DNA of 27,908 nucleotides from Firmicutes bacterium UBA2530 (GTDB lineage Bacteria; Bacillota; Clostridia; Tissierellales; Sedimentibacteraceae), in assembly GCA_002340985.1 (NCBI GenBank), contig DDNC01000020.1, forward strand, positions 682 through 28,589. Reading direction: 5' to 3'. The notes under the pieces are model-generated. The model was not told the DNA's origin and searched no databases. It was given only the letters and a program-made list of their open reading frames with translations. The position numbers and the translations under genes are program-made. Shown piece by piece: positions 1 through 8,435 of the stretch (its first letter is position 1; the number at the start of each line of letters is the position of its first letter).

Positions 1-464
1 TCATTTCCGGGATGTGCCATCATGGCTATATCCACATTGTCAAACTCATGGTTTTCAACGTATGTAACCTTAGCGCCGCTTGTCTCTTCTGCAGGTGTTC
101 CGAAAACTACTACGGAACCGCCTAATTCATCGATTATCTGCTTAAGTACTATACCTGCCCCTGTGCTTACCGTTCCTAAAAGGTTATGTCCGCATCCGTG
201 ACCTATACCGGGCAATGCATCATATTCTGCCATGTATGCTACAGTCAGGCCGGGTTTGCCGCTTGTATACTCGGCTTTAAATCCTGTTTCAACTCCTGAA
301 AAATTTGTTGTTACATTAAATCCGTATTTTTTCAAAAGCTCTGTATGCAGCCTGCATGCGGTAAACTCTTCGTATCCCAGCTCGGGATTGTTGTAGATTT
401 CCAGACTCAACTGATTGAGCTCCGGTGTGAGATTGCCTATGTGTCCAATTACTTTTTCTTTCAT
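1..464 (-). CDS. M20 family metallo-amidohydrolase (AbgB/PM20D2-like), 5' part
   Basis: The gene reads leftward and is cut by the window edge, leaving about 154 N-terminal residues. The start ATG (464-462) is preceded by a strong GGAGG site. The metal-binding motif HGCGHN lies at about residues 89-94 and the catalytic-glutamate motif PAEE at about 124-127, both typical of M20 zinc peptidases. The CGHN (not CGHD) form and the YDALPGIGHGCGHN context point to the M20D/AbgB-like branch, which hydrolyses amide bonds such as p-aminobenzoyl-glutamate or dipeptides in the cytoplasm. The actual substrate cannot be told. It is transcribed divergently from murB and shares the 225-bp upstream gap. The family assignment is firm; the substrate is unknown. 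Confidence 0.9.
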   Translation of the reverse strand, partial: MKEKVIGHIGNLTPELNQLSLEIYNNPELGYEEFTACRLHTELLKKYGFNVTTNFSGVETGFKAEYTSGKPGLTVAYMAEYDALPGIGHGCGHNLLGTVSTGAGIVLKQIIDELGGSVVVFGTPAEETSGAKVTYVENHEFDNVDIAMMAHPGN

Positions 465-529
465 AAGTCCTCCTCGAGTGAATTTGCTGTGCAAATAATT
501 ATGCAGCTTTTTTAACAATATTATTAAGT

Positions 530-558
530 ATACTATCATTGTCATTTGATGATGTCAA
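530..558 (-). promoter_or_regulatory. SigA-type promoter of the M20 gene
   Basis: On the minus strand a perfect -35 TTGACA (558-553) is followed after 17 bp by TAGTAT (535-530), about 65 bp before the M20 start codon. This is a close match to the vegetative sigma factor consensus. Confidence 0.75.
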
Positions 559-650
559 TGCATTTTAGGTAAGAAGGACGTGAATTATGCGTTAATTCAA
601 GGAATTCAGGGTGCAAATAAAAAATATATCTTTTAAAAACACCAAAGTAA

Positions 651-659
651 TGCTACAAT
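651..659 (+). promoter_or_regulatory. Extended -10 promoter of the murB operon
   Basis: TGCTACAAT is an extended -10 (TGn-TACAAT) starting 39 bp before the murB ATG. The -35 region at the right distance (TTTTAA, 631-636) is weak, which fits an extended -10 promoter. It is the best candidate for the operon running to 7611. Confidence 0.5.
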
Positions 660-689
660 GTAGATAGATGGTTTGTAAGGGGTGAAGTA

Positions 690-1616
690 ATGGAATATCA
701 AGAAAAAATTAATAGTCTTTATGAGGATATGACTTCTTCTGTGAGAGGAAGGATACTCAGAAATGAACCTTTGAAAAATCACACTTATTTTAGAATAGGA
801 GGCCCCGCTGACATACTTGCGGAGCCTGAAGATACAGAAGACCTTAAAACAGTTCTGAAGCTTATAAAGAAGCACGGCACAGATTGTTTTGTCATAGGAA
901 ACGGAACAAACCTGCTTATTTCTGACGAAGGGTTCAGAGGTGCAATAGTAAAGGTCGGCGATAAGTTCGACTACTTTTACAGAAATGAAAATAAAGTTAC
1001 AGCAGGAGCGGGGACTCTTTTGTCCGTTCTTGCGAAATATCTTGCCAGGGAAGGACTTGCGGGATTTGAATTTGCAAGCGGAATTCCGGGATATTTAGGC
1101 GGCGCCGTATATATGAATGCAGGAGCCTATGGCGGTGAAATCAAGCAGGTTGTGAAAAAAGTGAAATGTATGGATTATGAAGGCAATATGCATGAATTTT
1201 CAAATGAGGAAATGGAATTTGCCTACAGACATACGAGAATCACGGATTCTGAACTTATTGTAATTGAGGCTGAGCTTGAGCTTCCCTATGGTGACAAGGA
1301 TGAAATAGCGGCTAAAATAAAGGAACTTAATGAAAAGAGAACATCAAAACAGCCTCTTAATCTTCCAAGTGCAGGAAGTACATTTAAGAGACCGGAAAAC
1401 GGATATGCATCCAAGCTGATTGAGGATGCGGGATTAAAAGGTTTGAGATATAAGGGCGCTATGGTTTCAGACAAACACAGCGGCTTTATAGTAAACTGTG
1501 ACAACGCCTGCTGTGAGGATGTTCTGGAATTAATGAGAATTGTAACGGGAACTGTTAAGGATAAATTCGGAATAACTCTGGAACCGGAAGTGAAAATGGT
1601 AGGAGTGAAATTGTAA
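690..1616 (+). CDS. murB: UDP-N-acetylenolpyruvoylglucosamine reductase MurB
   Basis: MurB is the cytoplasmic FAD enzyme that reduces UDP-GlcNAc-enolpyruvate with NADPH to UDP-MurNAc, the second committed step of peptidoglycan synthesis. The 308-residue protein has the usual length of the short Firmicute form. Visible motifs are the FAD-binding segment VIGNGTNLL (about 68-76), SGIPGYLGGAVYMNAGAYGG (about 130-149), YRHTR (about 179-183), the catalytic serine in GSTFKRP (Ser230) and the C-terminal glutamate region LEPEV (about 297-301). The ATG follows GGGGTGA at good spacing. It is the first gene of a tight operon, with the PHP gene starting 12 bp after its stop. Confidence 0.97.
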   Translation: MEYQEKINSLYEDMTSSVRGRILRNEPLKNHTYFRIGGPADILAEPEDTEDLKTVLKLIKKHGTDCFVIGNGTNLLISDEGFRGAIVKVGDKFDYFYRNENKVTAGAGTLLSVLAKYLAREGLAGFEFASGIPGYLGGAVYMNAGAYGGEIKQVVKKVKCMDYEGNMHEFSNEEMEFAYRHTRITDSELIVIEAELELPYGDKDEIAAKIKELNEKRTSKQPLNLPSAGSTFKRPENGYASKLIEDAGLKGLRYKGAMVSDKHSGFIVNCDNACCEDVLELMRIVTGTVKDKFGITLEPEVKMVGVKL

Positions 1617-1628
1617 CGAGGTGTTATT

Positions 1629-2366
1629 ATGAAGCTGGTGGCTGATTATCATATACATTCCACGTATTCCAGGCGCAATCACGGCAAGTCCACAATTGAA
1701 GAAATTGTTCAGAAAGCTGTGGAAATTGGACTTGAGGAAATTGCAGTGACCGACCATGGGCCGGCACATTACCTTTATGGGATAGGTTGGAACAAAATTA
1801 AAGAAGCAAAAGACAAAGTGCTTGAAATGAGGGAGAAATACCCTGAAATAAGCATACTTCTGGGTGTTGAAGCAAATATACTTGACTATAAAGGAACCAC
1901 CGATATATGTGATGAGGTTATGAGGTATTGTGACATAATACTTTGCGGCTATCATGTGGGAGCACTGTTTTCGTCGGTGGGAGATGCGTGGAATTTTGCG
2001 GTTATGAACAGAATAGGCAGGAAGAATGCAGCTGTTTTTGAAAAAATGAAAGAAAAAAACACACAGGCTGTGGTCAATGCTATGAATAAATATAAAATAA
2101 ATATATTGACTCATCCGGGTGATAAAATACCTGTCAACATAGATTTGATTGCAATGACTGCTGAAAAAACAGGTACAATTCTTGAAATAAACAACAGCCA
2201 CAGTCATCTGAACGCTGAGGAAATCAGGATTGCCGCAAAATACAATGTAAAATTTGCAATTAACAGCGATTCACACATAAAGGACAATATCGGCAGCTTT
2301 GCCAGAGGTTTGAAGGCTGCCACTGATGCGGAGCTGGATTTAACCCGCATAATAAATTTAAAATAA
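1629..2366 (+). CDS. PHP-domain metal-dependent phosphoesterase
   Basis: This 245-residue cytoplasmic protein consists of one PHP domain. Metal-binding motifs are visible in order: DYHIHSTYS (His8, His10), TDHG (Asp42, His43), GVEAN (Glu81), GYH (His109), THPGD (His162) and NSDSH (Asp214, His216). The full set of ligands suggests an active trinuclear metal phosphoesterase, related to histidinol-phosphatase or YcdX-type proteins. No his genes are nearby, so a role in histidine synthesis is not supported. It lies between murB and rapZ with short gaps, an arrangement I recall from many Clostridia, where its substrate is unassigned. The domain is certain; the substrate is unknown. Confidence 0.88.
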   Translation: MKLVADYHIHSTYSRRNHGKSTIEEIVQKAVEIGLEEIAVTDHGPAHYLYGIGWNKIKEAKDKVLEMREKYPEISILLGVEANILDYKGTTDICDEVMRYCDIILCGYHVGALFSSVGDAWNFAVMNRIGRKNAAVFEKMKEKNTQAVVNAMNKYKINILTHPGDKIPVNIDLIAMTAEKTGTILEINNSHSHLNAEEIRIAAKYNVKFAINSDSHIKDNIGSFARGLKAATDAELDLTRIINLK

Positions 2367-2381
2367 CAAAAGGAGGAGAAT

Positions 2382-3236
2382 ATGGAGTTTGTTATTATAA
2401 CAGGAATGTCCGGAGCAGGAAAAAGCCAGGCTATTAAAATTTTGGAAGACATTAATTATTACTGCATGGACAACATGCCTCCGGCTCTCCTCCCGAATTT
2501 CGCGGAGCTGTGCAAGGGCTCATCTGAAGAAGTGAACAAGGTTGCGGTAGTTGCGGACATACGAGGCGGGATTTTTTTCAAGGATTTGTTCAACAGCCTC
2601 AGTGAGCTGAAGAACATGGGGATACAGTATCACATATTGTTTCTTGATGCGTCGGACGACGAGCTGGTGAAGCGATACAAGGAACAAAGGCGCCCCCATC
2701 CTCTAAGTGCCACGGGTACTATAGTTGACGGCATACGCAATGAAAGGCTGCGCCTTAATGAAGTCAAGGAAAAGTCGGATTACATTATTGATACGACAAG
2801 TATGAAATTAGGCAGGCTTAAGGAAGAGATTCTGGATATATTTGTACAGGGCAATGTTACGTACAACATAAATATAACGGTGATGTCCTTTGGCTTTAAA
2901 TATGGTCTGCCTCAGGATGCGGATTTGGTTTTTGATGTAAGATTTCTTCCTAATCCGTTTTATATTGAATCATTGAAAAATTTCACGGGTAATGACGAAA
3001 ATGTGCGGGAATATGTAATGAGCTTTGAAACCACGGAAATGTTTATTAACAAGCTCAAGGATATGCTTATTTTCCTTCTTCCTCATTACATCAAGGAAGG
3101 AAAATCAAATTTGGTTATTGCAATAGGATGTACCGGAGGAAAGCACAGGTCTGTAGCTATTACAAACTGCATAGCTGAAATTTTATCGGAAGAAAAATAC
3201 AGAGTGATGCTTAACCACAGGGACGTGGAAAAATAA
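2382..3236 (+). CDS. rapZ: RapZ family nucleotide-binding protein (YvcJ)
   Basis: This is a 284-residue RapZ/YvcJ protein. It has a Walker A motif GMSGAGKS (8-15), a DIRGG segment (about 59-63), the family motif VMSFGFKYG (about 167-175) and the C-terminal GCTGGKHRSV (about 249-258). In Escherichia coli RapZ senses glucosamine-6-phosphate and guides RNase E to a small RNA controlling glmS. In Firmicutes (YvcJ) it binds and hydrolyses nucleotides, and its role is less defined. The ATG follows AGGAGG. It is 15 bp behind the PHP gene and 12 bp ahead of yvcK. The RapZ-YvcK pairing is conserved across Firmicutes and Actinobacteria. Confidence 0.95.
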   Translation: MEFVIITGMSGAGKSQAIKILEDINYYCMDNMPPALLPNFAELCKGSSEEVNKVAVVADIRGGIFFKDLFNSLSELKNMGIQYHILFLDASDDELVKRYKEQRRPHPLSATGTIVDGIRNERLRLNEVKEKSDYIIDTTSMKLGRLKEEILDIFVQGNVTYNINITVMSFGFKYGLPQDADLVFDVRFLPNPFYIESLKNFTGNDENVREYVMSFETTEMFINKLKDMLIFLLPHYIKEGKSNLVIAIGCTGGKHRSVAITNCIAEILSEEKYRVMLNHRDVEK

Positions 3237-3248
3237 AGTGAGGTAGTC

Positions 3249-4220
3249 ATGAAAATAGTGGTTTTCGGAGGAGGAACAGGATTGTCCATTCTCCTGAGAG
3301 GCCTTAAGAATTATACCAGAGATATTTCGGCAATTGTAACGGTTGCGGATAACGGCGGGGGCTCGGGAGTGCTGAGGGAGGATCTTGGCATGCTTCCTCC
3401 CGGAGATATGAGAAACTGCATCATTGCGCTGGCTGATATTGAACCAACAATGATCAGGCTCATGCAGCACCGTTTCAAAGATGGATATTTAAAGGGACAG
3501 AGCTTTGGAAATTTGTTCATAGCCGCAATGTATGAAATATTTGGTAGCTATGAGCATGCTCTCAATGAAATAGGAAGCATATTCAGGCTTGCAGGGAAGG
3601 TACTTCCAATGACTTTGCAGGATGCTCAGCTTCAGGCGTTTCTTGACAACGGAGACTGTATACTGGGTGAGAAGGATATTCCTGAGTATGTCAGAACTAC
3701 AGGATGCGGCATAAATAAAGTTTCCCTCGTTCCTGAATTATGCATGCCCATGGAGGAAACTGTAAAGGATATCAATGAGGCTGATATTATTGTGCTTGGA
3801 CCGGGAAGCCTGTACACAAGCGTGATTCCAAACATTCTTGTGAACGGAATACCGGAGCTTATATGCCAGTCTAAAGCTACGGTATTCTATATATGCAATC
3901 TGATGACACAGCCCGGAGAAACTGATAATTTCAATGTATATGACCATGTTAATGCTATTATAAAGCATAGCAGCAAATATATGATAGATTATGTGATAGC
4001 CAATGACCAGCTTATTTCTGAAAGCCAGATTGAAAACTACAAATTCAAAGGTGCCAAGCAGGTTATGATTGACGGGGATCAGATCAGAAGGCTGGAGGAA
4101 ATGAATATTAAGGTGATAAGCAGCAACTTCGTGGACATAAGGAATAATTATATCAGGCATAATTCGGAGAAAATCGGAAAGCTGCTGATGAATTATACTA
4201 AGGAAAAAAATATGGCCTAA
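3249..4220 (+). CDS. yvcK: YvcK family (gluconeogenesis factor, CofD-like fold)
   Basis: This is a 323-residue protein with a CofD-like Rossmann fold. The N-terminal GGGTGLS (7-13), ADNGGGSG (33-40) and PPGDMRNC (50-57) are family signatures, and LGPGSLYTS lies in the middle. In Bacillus subtilis and Mycobacterium, YvcK/CuvA binds UDP-GlcNAc and is needed for cell-wall integrity and growth on gluconeogenic carbon. The enzyme reaction, if any, is not established. The start ATG is 12 bp behind rapZ. In most Firmicutes the next gene is whiA. Here it is a PAS-PP2C phosphatase starting 12 bp after the stop. Confidence 0.95.
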   Translation: MKIVVFGGGTGLSILLRGLKNYTRDISAIVTVADNGGGSGVLREDLGMLPPGDMRNCIIALADIEPTMIRLMQHRFKDGYLKGQSFGNLFIAAMYEIFGSYEHALNEIGSIFRLAGKVLPMTLQDAQLQAFLDNGDCILGEKDIPEYVRTTGCGINKVSLVPELCMPMEETVKDINEADIIVLGPGSLYTSVIPNILVNGIPELICQSKATVFYICNLMTQPGETDNFNVYDHVNAIIKHSSKYMIDYVIANDQLISESQIENYKFKGAKQVMIDGDQIRRLEEMNIKVISSNFVDIRNNYIRHNSEKIGKLLMNYTKEKNMA

Positions 4221-4232
4221 GGAAGTGAGCAT

Positions 4233-5315
4233 ATGGAGAAAATAAAGCTGGACGAGGCTCAGCTTGGAATAGTTGACGGCATGATTGACTGGGTAAGAGT
4301 GGTGGATAACAACAATACAGTATTGTATGCCAACAAGAAAATGAGAGAAGATTTAGGTGAAATTGTCGGCAGGAAATGCTATGAGGTTTTTTGTGTAAAT
4401 AAGAATTGTGATTATTGTATTTCCAAAACAACCATAGAAAAAGGCTCCATACTTAAAAAGGAGTCCAAAATAGGAGACAGGACGTTTATGGTAATTTCGT
4501 CACCTCTTAAAGGCAACAGCGGCAGAAACGTGTGCTCCGTAGAGGTGTTCAGGGATATAACCAAGGAGAGGGACTTAGCTGAAAAAATAGAAGAGAAAAA
4601 CAAGAAAATGAGCGATGACATTAAATTTGCAAGAAACATGCAGATGCGTATGCTCCCGCCTAAAGGTATGTACAACGGCTTGAGCATTGATTATCTTTAT
4701 GAATCCTCAGAGTCTCTCAGCGGTGATTTTTTTGATGTGTTTAAAATAGATGAGGAAAATACGGGGATTTATATATGTGATGTTGTGGGACATGGTGTGA
4801 CGGCATCTCTTCTGACGGTGTTTGTAAGGCAGTCCCTGAGGACAATATCCAAGGGCAACATGAACTTAAACAACATTATGAAGGAGCTGCACAAAACTTT
4901 TCTTTCCCTCAATTTGGATTATGACAAATATTTCTCGTTATTTTTGGGAGTATATAATAAGACAACCCGGAATTTCAGCTATGTGAATGCAGGCCACAAC
5001 TCTGAACCCATAATTATGAGAAAAGAAGGAAAGATTGAGCTGCTGAGCTCAAAAGGATATCCCATAGCCAATATTTTTGACAATGTGAAGTATGATGTCA
5101 ACAAGCTAAGCCTGAGTGTGGAAGACAGACTTTTTCTGTATACCGATGGAATAACTGAGGCTAAAAATGATGCGAACAGGCAGTACAGTATTGAAAATCT
5201 TATTGATATAATCAAAAAAGGCGGAAATATACTTGGAAATCTGAAAGCCTCTTTGAATGAATACTGTGAGATTCACAAGGATGATTATGCCATACTTATG
5301 GCGGAAATAATATGA
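4233..5315 (+). CDS. PAS domain-containing PP2C (SpoIIE/RsbU-type) serine phosphatase
   Basis: This 360-residue soluble protein has two parts. An N-terminal PAS domain (about 10-112) carries a cysteine group C-x4-C-x4-C-x2-C (Cys49, 54, 59, 62). A short charged coiled coil (about 112-135) leads to a PP2C domain of the SpoIIE type (about 150-360). The metal motifs are present: SGDFFD (163-168), DVVGHG (183-188), NAGHN (252-256), YTDGITEA (303-310) and KDDY (about 349-352), so it should be active. Such phosphatases usually dephosphorylate an anti-anti-sigma (STAS) protein in a partner-switching cascade. No kinase, STAS or sigma gene is present in the window. It lies in the operon between yvcK and pgi, where whiA is usually expected. 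Confidence 0.9.
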   Translation: MEKIKLDEAQLGIVDGMIDWVRVVDNNNTVLYANKKMREDLGEIVGRKCYEVFCVNKNCDYCISKTTIEKGSILKKESKIGDRTFMVISSPLKGNSGRNVCSVEVFRDITKERDLAEKIEEKNKKMSDDIKFARNMQMRMLPPKGMYNGLSIDYLYESSESLSGDFFDVFKIDEENTGIYICDVVGHGVTASLLTVFVRQSLRTISKGNMNLNNIMKELHKTFLSLNLDYDKYFSLFLGVYNKTTRNFSYVNAGHNSEPIIMRKEGKIELLSSKGYPIANIFDNVKYDVNKLSLSVEDRLFLYTDGITEAKNDANRQYSIENLIDIIKKGGNILGNLKASLNEYCEIHKDDYAILMAEII

Positions 5316-5349
5316 ATAAAATATATTATAATTTTCCAGGGGGTAAGTT

Positions 5350-6630
5350 ATGAGTGATATTGCATTGGACTTAAAGGGCTGCTTTATCAGCATGGATGAA
5401 ATGAAGGATATTGAACCGGAAATCATGAGTGCTCATGAAATTTTGCTTGACAGAAAAGGCGTAAGCAGTGAAATGACAGGCTGGATGGATTATGTCGAGA
5501 ATATGGACATGTCTGAATATGAAGAAATGAAAAAAGCCGGAGAATACATAAGAAGCAACAGCGAAGCATTCATAATACTTGGAATAGGCGGCTCATACCT
5601 GGGGGCAAGGGCGGCAATCGAAGCGGTAAGAGGGGATTTTCACAATGAACTTTGCAGTCCCGAGGTTTATTATGCGGGACAGAACATAAGCGGAGGGTAT
5701 CTAAGGAAGCTTACAGAGGTCGTAAAAAACAAGGATATTTGCATCATAGTCATATCCAAGTCGGGAACAACTCTGGAAACGGCAATTTCCTTTCGCATAT
5801 TAAGAGAGCTGATGGAAAATAGATATGGTGATGAAGCACGCAGCAGGATTTTTGTGGTAACTGATAAAAGCAGCGGTGCTTTGAAGACCGTATCAGATTT
5901 AAAAGGATACAAAACATTTGTGATACCTGATGATATCGGTGGAAGATACTCTGTAATAACTCCCGTTGGACTGCTGCCGATGGCAGCGGCAGGCCTAAAT
6001 ATTGATGATTTTATTGAGGGCGTTAAATCTGGTGTTGGAATGTACAGTGATAGAAGCTTTGAGAATATATGCTGTCAATATGCTGCCGCAAGGAACATAT
6101 TGAACAGAAGAGGCAAGGAGGCTGAAATTCTTGTTAGCTACGAGCCCTCATGCACGTCATTTGCTGAGTGGTGGAAACAGCTTTTCGGCGAAAGCGAGGG
6201 TAAGGAAGGCAAGGGGATTCTGCCTGTTTCCCTGAACTTTACAACAGATCTTCACTCCATGGGTCAGTTTGTCCAAGAGGGAAGGAAAATAATTTTTGAA
6301 ACAACAGTCCTTATAGAAAACAGCTGTGATGATATTGAAGTACCCTTTTACAGCGGCGATTTTGACGGATTGAATTATGTAGCAGGTAAAAAGCTGAGCT
6401 ATATTAACAGAAATGCGTTTGAAGGAACGTTTATGGCACACTGCGAGGGAGAAGTTCCCGGCATAATCGTCAGAGTGCCTGAGATGAACGAGTTTTATCT
6501 CGGCAAGCTTTTTTACTTTTTTATGATGACATGCGGTATAAGCGGTTATACTAACAATGTGGATCCTTTTACACAGCCGGGAGTTGAAAATTATAAAAAA
6601 AATATGTTTAGACTGTTGGGAAAAAGGTAA
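5350..6630 (+). CDS. pgi: Glucose-6-phosphate isomerase
   Basis: Pgi interconverts glucose-6-phosphate and fructose-6-phosphate in the cytoplasm. The 426-residue protein is of the short Firmicute type, slightly below the usual 440-450. Phosphate-binding and active-site motifs are visible: GIGGSYLGARA (about 78-88), SKSGTTLE (about 136-143), IGGRYSV (about 196-202), FGESEGKEGKG (about 279-289) and DLHSMGQ (about 300-306). The ATG follows GGGGG with good spacing. It lies 34 bp behind the phosphatase gene and is probably in the same transcript. The product fructose-6-P is the GlmS substrate, linking it to the RapZ/YvcK/MurB genes upstream. Confidence 0.96.
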   Translation: MSDIALDLKGCFISMDEMKDIEPEIMSAHEILLDRKGVSSEMTGWMDYVENMDMSEYEEMKKAGEYIRSNSEAFIILGIGGSYLGARAAIEAVRGDFHNELCSPEVYYAGQNISGGYLRKLTEVVKNKDICIIVISKSGTTLETAISFRILRELMENRYGDEARSRIFVVTDKSSGALKTVSDLKGYKTFVIPDDIGGRYSVITPVGLLPMAAAGLNIDDFIEGVKSGVGMYSDRSFENICCQYAAARNILNRRGKEAEILVSYEPSCTSFAEWWKQLFGESEGKEGKGILPVSLNFTTDLHSMGQFVQEGRKIIFETTVLIENSCDDIEVPFYSGDFDGLNYVAGKKLSYINRNAFEGTFMAHCEGEVPGIIVRVPEMNEFYLGKLFYFFMMTCGISGYTNNVDPFTQPGVENYKKNMFRLLGKR

Positions 6631-6663
6631 GAAGATAGTAAGAACGTATTATGAGGAGATAAT

Positions 6664-7611
6664 ATGATAAAATTAGGAGAAATGCAGGAACTGGAAGTTG
6701 TAAAGAAGGTTGATTTCGGAGTATACTTGAAAAGTTCCGAGGACGTAAAGGGAGAAGACAAGGTGCTGCTTCCTTTGAAACAGGTGCCTGAGAATACTAA
6801 TACGGGCGACAAAATAAAGGTTTTTGTTTACAGAGATTCAAATGACAGAATTATTGCAACCACAAAGAGACCGAGAATCGTAATAGGCGAGATTGCATAT
6901 TTAAAGGTGGTGCAGATAACAAGAATAGGCGCTTTTTTAAGCTGGGGACTTGAAAAAGATTTGTTCCTCCCTTTTAAGGAGCAGGTTGGTGAAATCAAGC
7001 TTAACGGTGAATATATGGTTGGACTGTACATCGATAAATCCGACCGCCTTTGTGCGACTATGAATATGTTCAAGGTTCTTGGAACAGATTCGCCTTACAA
7101 GGTTAACGATGTTGTGAAAGGAACCGTGTTCAGCCTTAAGCGTGGTCTGGGAGCAATGGTAGCCGTAGACGGAAAGTATCTGGGACTGATTCATGAGGGA
7201 GAAATTCTTAAGCCTCTGCACTCCGGAGATGTTGTGGAAGTAAGGGTGAGCCACATCAAGGAAGACGGCAAGCTTGACCTTAGCCTGAAGGATGCTCCGA
7301 AGCTGCAGATAGATAAGGACGGAGAAAAAATTCTCAATGCAATGCTTAAAAATAAAGGCTTCTTGCCGCTGAATGATGATTCAAGCCCTGAAAAAATCAA
7401 TGACGTCCTTGGATTAAGCAAGAGTTCTTTTAAAAAGTCTGCGGGAAGGCTCATGAAGAAAAGAATGATATCAATGAATTCTGACGGTATACGCATGGTG
7501 AGTGAAGACAGCAGGGCGGGAAGAAACACAGTAAAAAACCACGGACCAAAGCCAGGACCAAAGCCTGGAGCAGATAGGTCAAAGGGGAATAAAAGAACAT
7601 TCAAGAAATAA
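6664..7611 (+). CDS. cvfB: CvfB-like S1 RNA-binding protein
   Basis: This 315-residue protein resembles conserved virulence factor B (YitL/CvfB). It has an N-terminal S1-like segment (about 1-60), two further S1 domains (about 70-135 and 145-215, the latter with GLIHEGEIL and DGKLDLSLKD), then a winged-helix segment (about 225-285). CvfB in staphylococci and pneumococci binds RNA and affects virulence gene expression; the biochemical role is open. After the winged helix there is a strongly basic, proline/glycine-rich tail (about 286-315, with the KPGPKPG repeat) that is probably disordered and could bind nucleic acid. It is the last gene of the murB operon; no clear terminator follows. Confidence 0.88.
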   Translation: MIKLGEMQELEVVKKVDFGVYLKSSEDVKGEDKVLLPLKQVPENTNTGDKIKVFVYRDSNDRIIATTKRPRIVIGEIAYLKVVQITRIGAFLSWGLEKDLFLPFKEQVGEIKLNGEYMVGLYIDKSDRLCATMNMFKVLGTDSPYKVNDVVKGTVFSLKRGLGAMVAVDGKYLGLIHEGEILKPLHSGDVVEVRVSHIKEDGKLDLSLKDAPKLQIDKDGEKILNAMLKNKGFLPLNDDSSPEKINDVLGLSKSSFKKSAGRLMKKRMISMNSDGIRMVSEDSRAGRNTVKNHGPKPGPKPGADRSKGNKRTFKK

Positions 7612-7648
7612 TTTTTATGGGCGCGGATCTGCAGGAAAATAACGGATA

Positions 7649-7677
7649 TTGACGAAAGCGCAAAAAAATAGTAATAT
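7649..7677 (+). promoter_or_regulatory. SigA-type promoter of the nucleoside operon
   Basis: TTGACG (7649-7654) and TAATAT (7672-7677) are separated by exactly 17 bp and lie about 50 bp before the deoD ATG. The short leader shows no recognisable purine riboswitch. Confidence 0.75.
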
Positions 7678-7725
7678 AGTATAGCTTTTTTATATGCTAA
7701 AATAAAACACATAAAGGAGAAAGAT

Positions 7726-8427
7726 ATGTCAACACCACACAATAGTGCAATTAATGGACAGATAGCAGAAACCGTATTATTGCCGGGAGACCCGCTGAGA
7801 GCTAAATTTATTGCAGAAAATTTTTTAAGCGATGTTGAACAGTTTAACACGGTGAGAAATATGTTCGGCTACACGGGAACATATAACGGAAAAAAGGTTT
7901 CGGTTATGGGAACAGGAATGGGATGCCCTTCCATAGGAATTTATTCCTATGAATTGATACATATGTACGGAGTTAAAAATCTTATAAGAGTAGGTTCCTG
8001 CGGAGCATTTGATCCGAAGCTGAATCTTTATGATATAGTACTGGCAATCGGGGCAAGCACAGATTCAAATTACGCTTCGCAGTACAATCTTCCTGGAACA
8101 TATTCTGCAACTGCTTCATGGGAGCTTTTGTCAAATGCGAAGAAGGTTGCGGATGAAAACAGCATCACAGCATATGTGGGAAATATTTTAACTTCGGATG
8201 TTTTCTACGGAGATGAAGCCGACAGCTGGAAAAAATGGGCGAAGATGGGATGTATGGCAGCAGAGATGGAGTCATTCGCACTGTATTGCAACGCAGCAAG
8301 AGCCGGAGTGAATGCGCTCACCATATTAACAGTATCCGACTCCATTGTAAATCAAACAGAAACTACTGCAGAGCAAAGAGAACAAGGATTCAAGGACATG
8401 ATGAAAATTGCTCTGGAGATAGCATAG
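7726..8427 (+). CDS. deoD: Purine nucleoside phosphorylase, DeoD type
   Basis: DeoD splits purine (deoxy)nucleosides with phosphate to free base and (deoxy)ribose-1-phosphate. The 233-residue length is that of the hexameric DeoD class. Seen are LLPGDPLRAK (phosphate-binding, 18-27), GTGMGCPS (62-69), RVGSCGA (88-94), the sugar-binding EMES (180-183) and SDS with the base-contacting Asp205. The ATG has an AAGGAGA ribosome site. It leads the operon, 8 bp ahead of the ADP-ribosylglycohydrolase-like gene. Its place with a nucleoside ABC transporter supports a salvage or catabolic role. No phosphopentomutase or deoxyribose-phosphate aldolase gene lies in the window. Confidence 0.95.
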   Translation: MSTPHNSAINGQIAETVLLPGDPLRAKFIAENFLSDVEQFNTVRNMFGYTGTYNGKKVSVMGTGMGCPSIGIYSYELIHMYGVKNLIRVGSCGAFDPKLNLYDIVLAIGASTDSNYASQYNLPGTYSATASWELLSNAKKVADENSITAYVGNILTSDVFYGDEADSWKKWAKMGCMAAEMESFALYCNAARAGVNALTILTVSDSIVNQTETTAEQREQGFKDMMKIALEIA

Positions 8428-8435
8428 AGGTAATT

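Noticed and set aside
1530..2207. Long open frame on the minus strand (225 codons)
   Set aside because: It lies antisense to murB and the PHP gene, whose motifs are clear. Its translation is rich in Cys, His and Phe with no domain, as expected of a shadow frame.
7612..7725. Possible purine riboswitch before deoD
   Set aside because: The leader after the promoter is only about 40 bases and lacks the conserved three-stem core, so no riboswitch is supported.
8235..8435. In-frame upstream extension of the ADP-ribosylglycohydrolase-like gene, inside deoD
   Set aside because: It overlaps deoD by almost 200 bp, has no ribosome site, and the ATG at 8436 has GAGG at good spacing right after the deoD stop.
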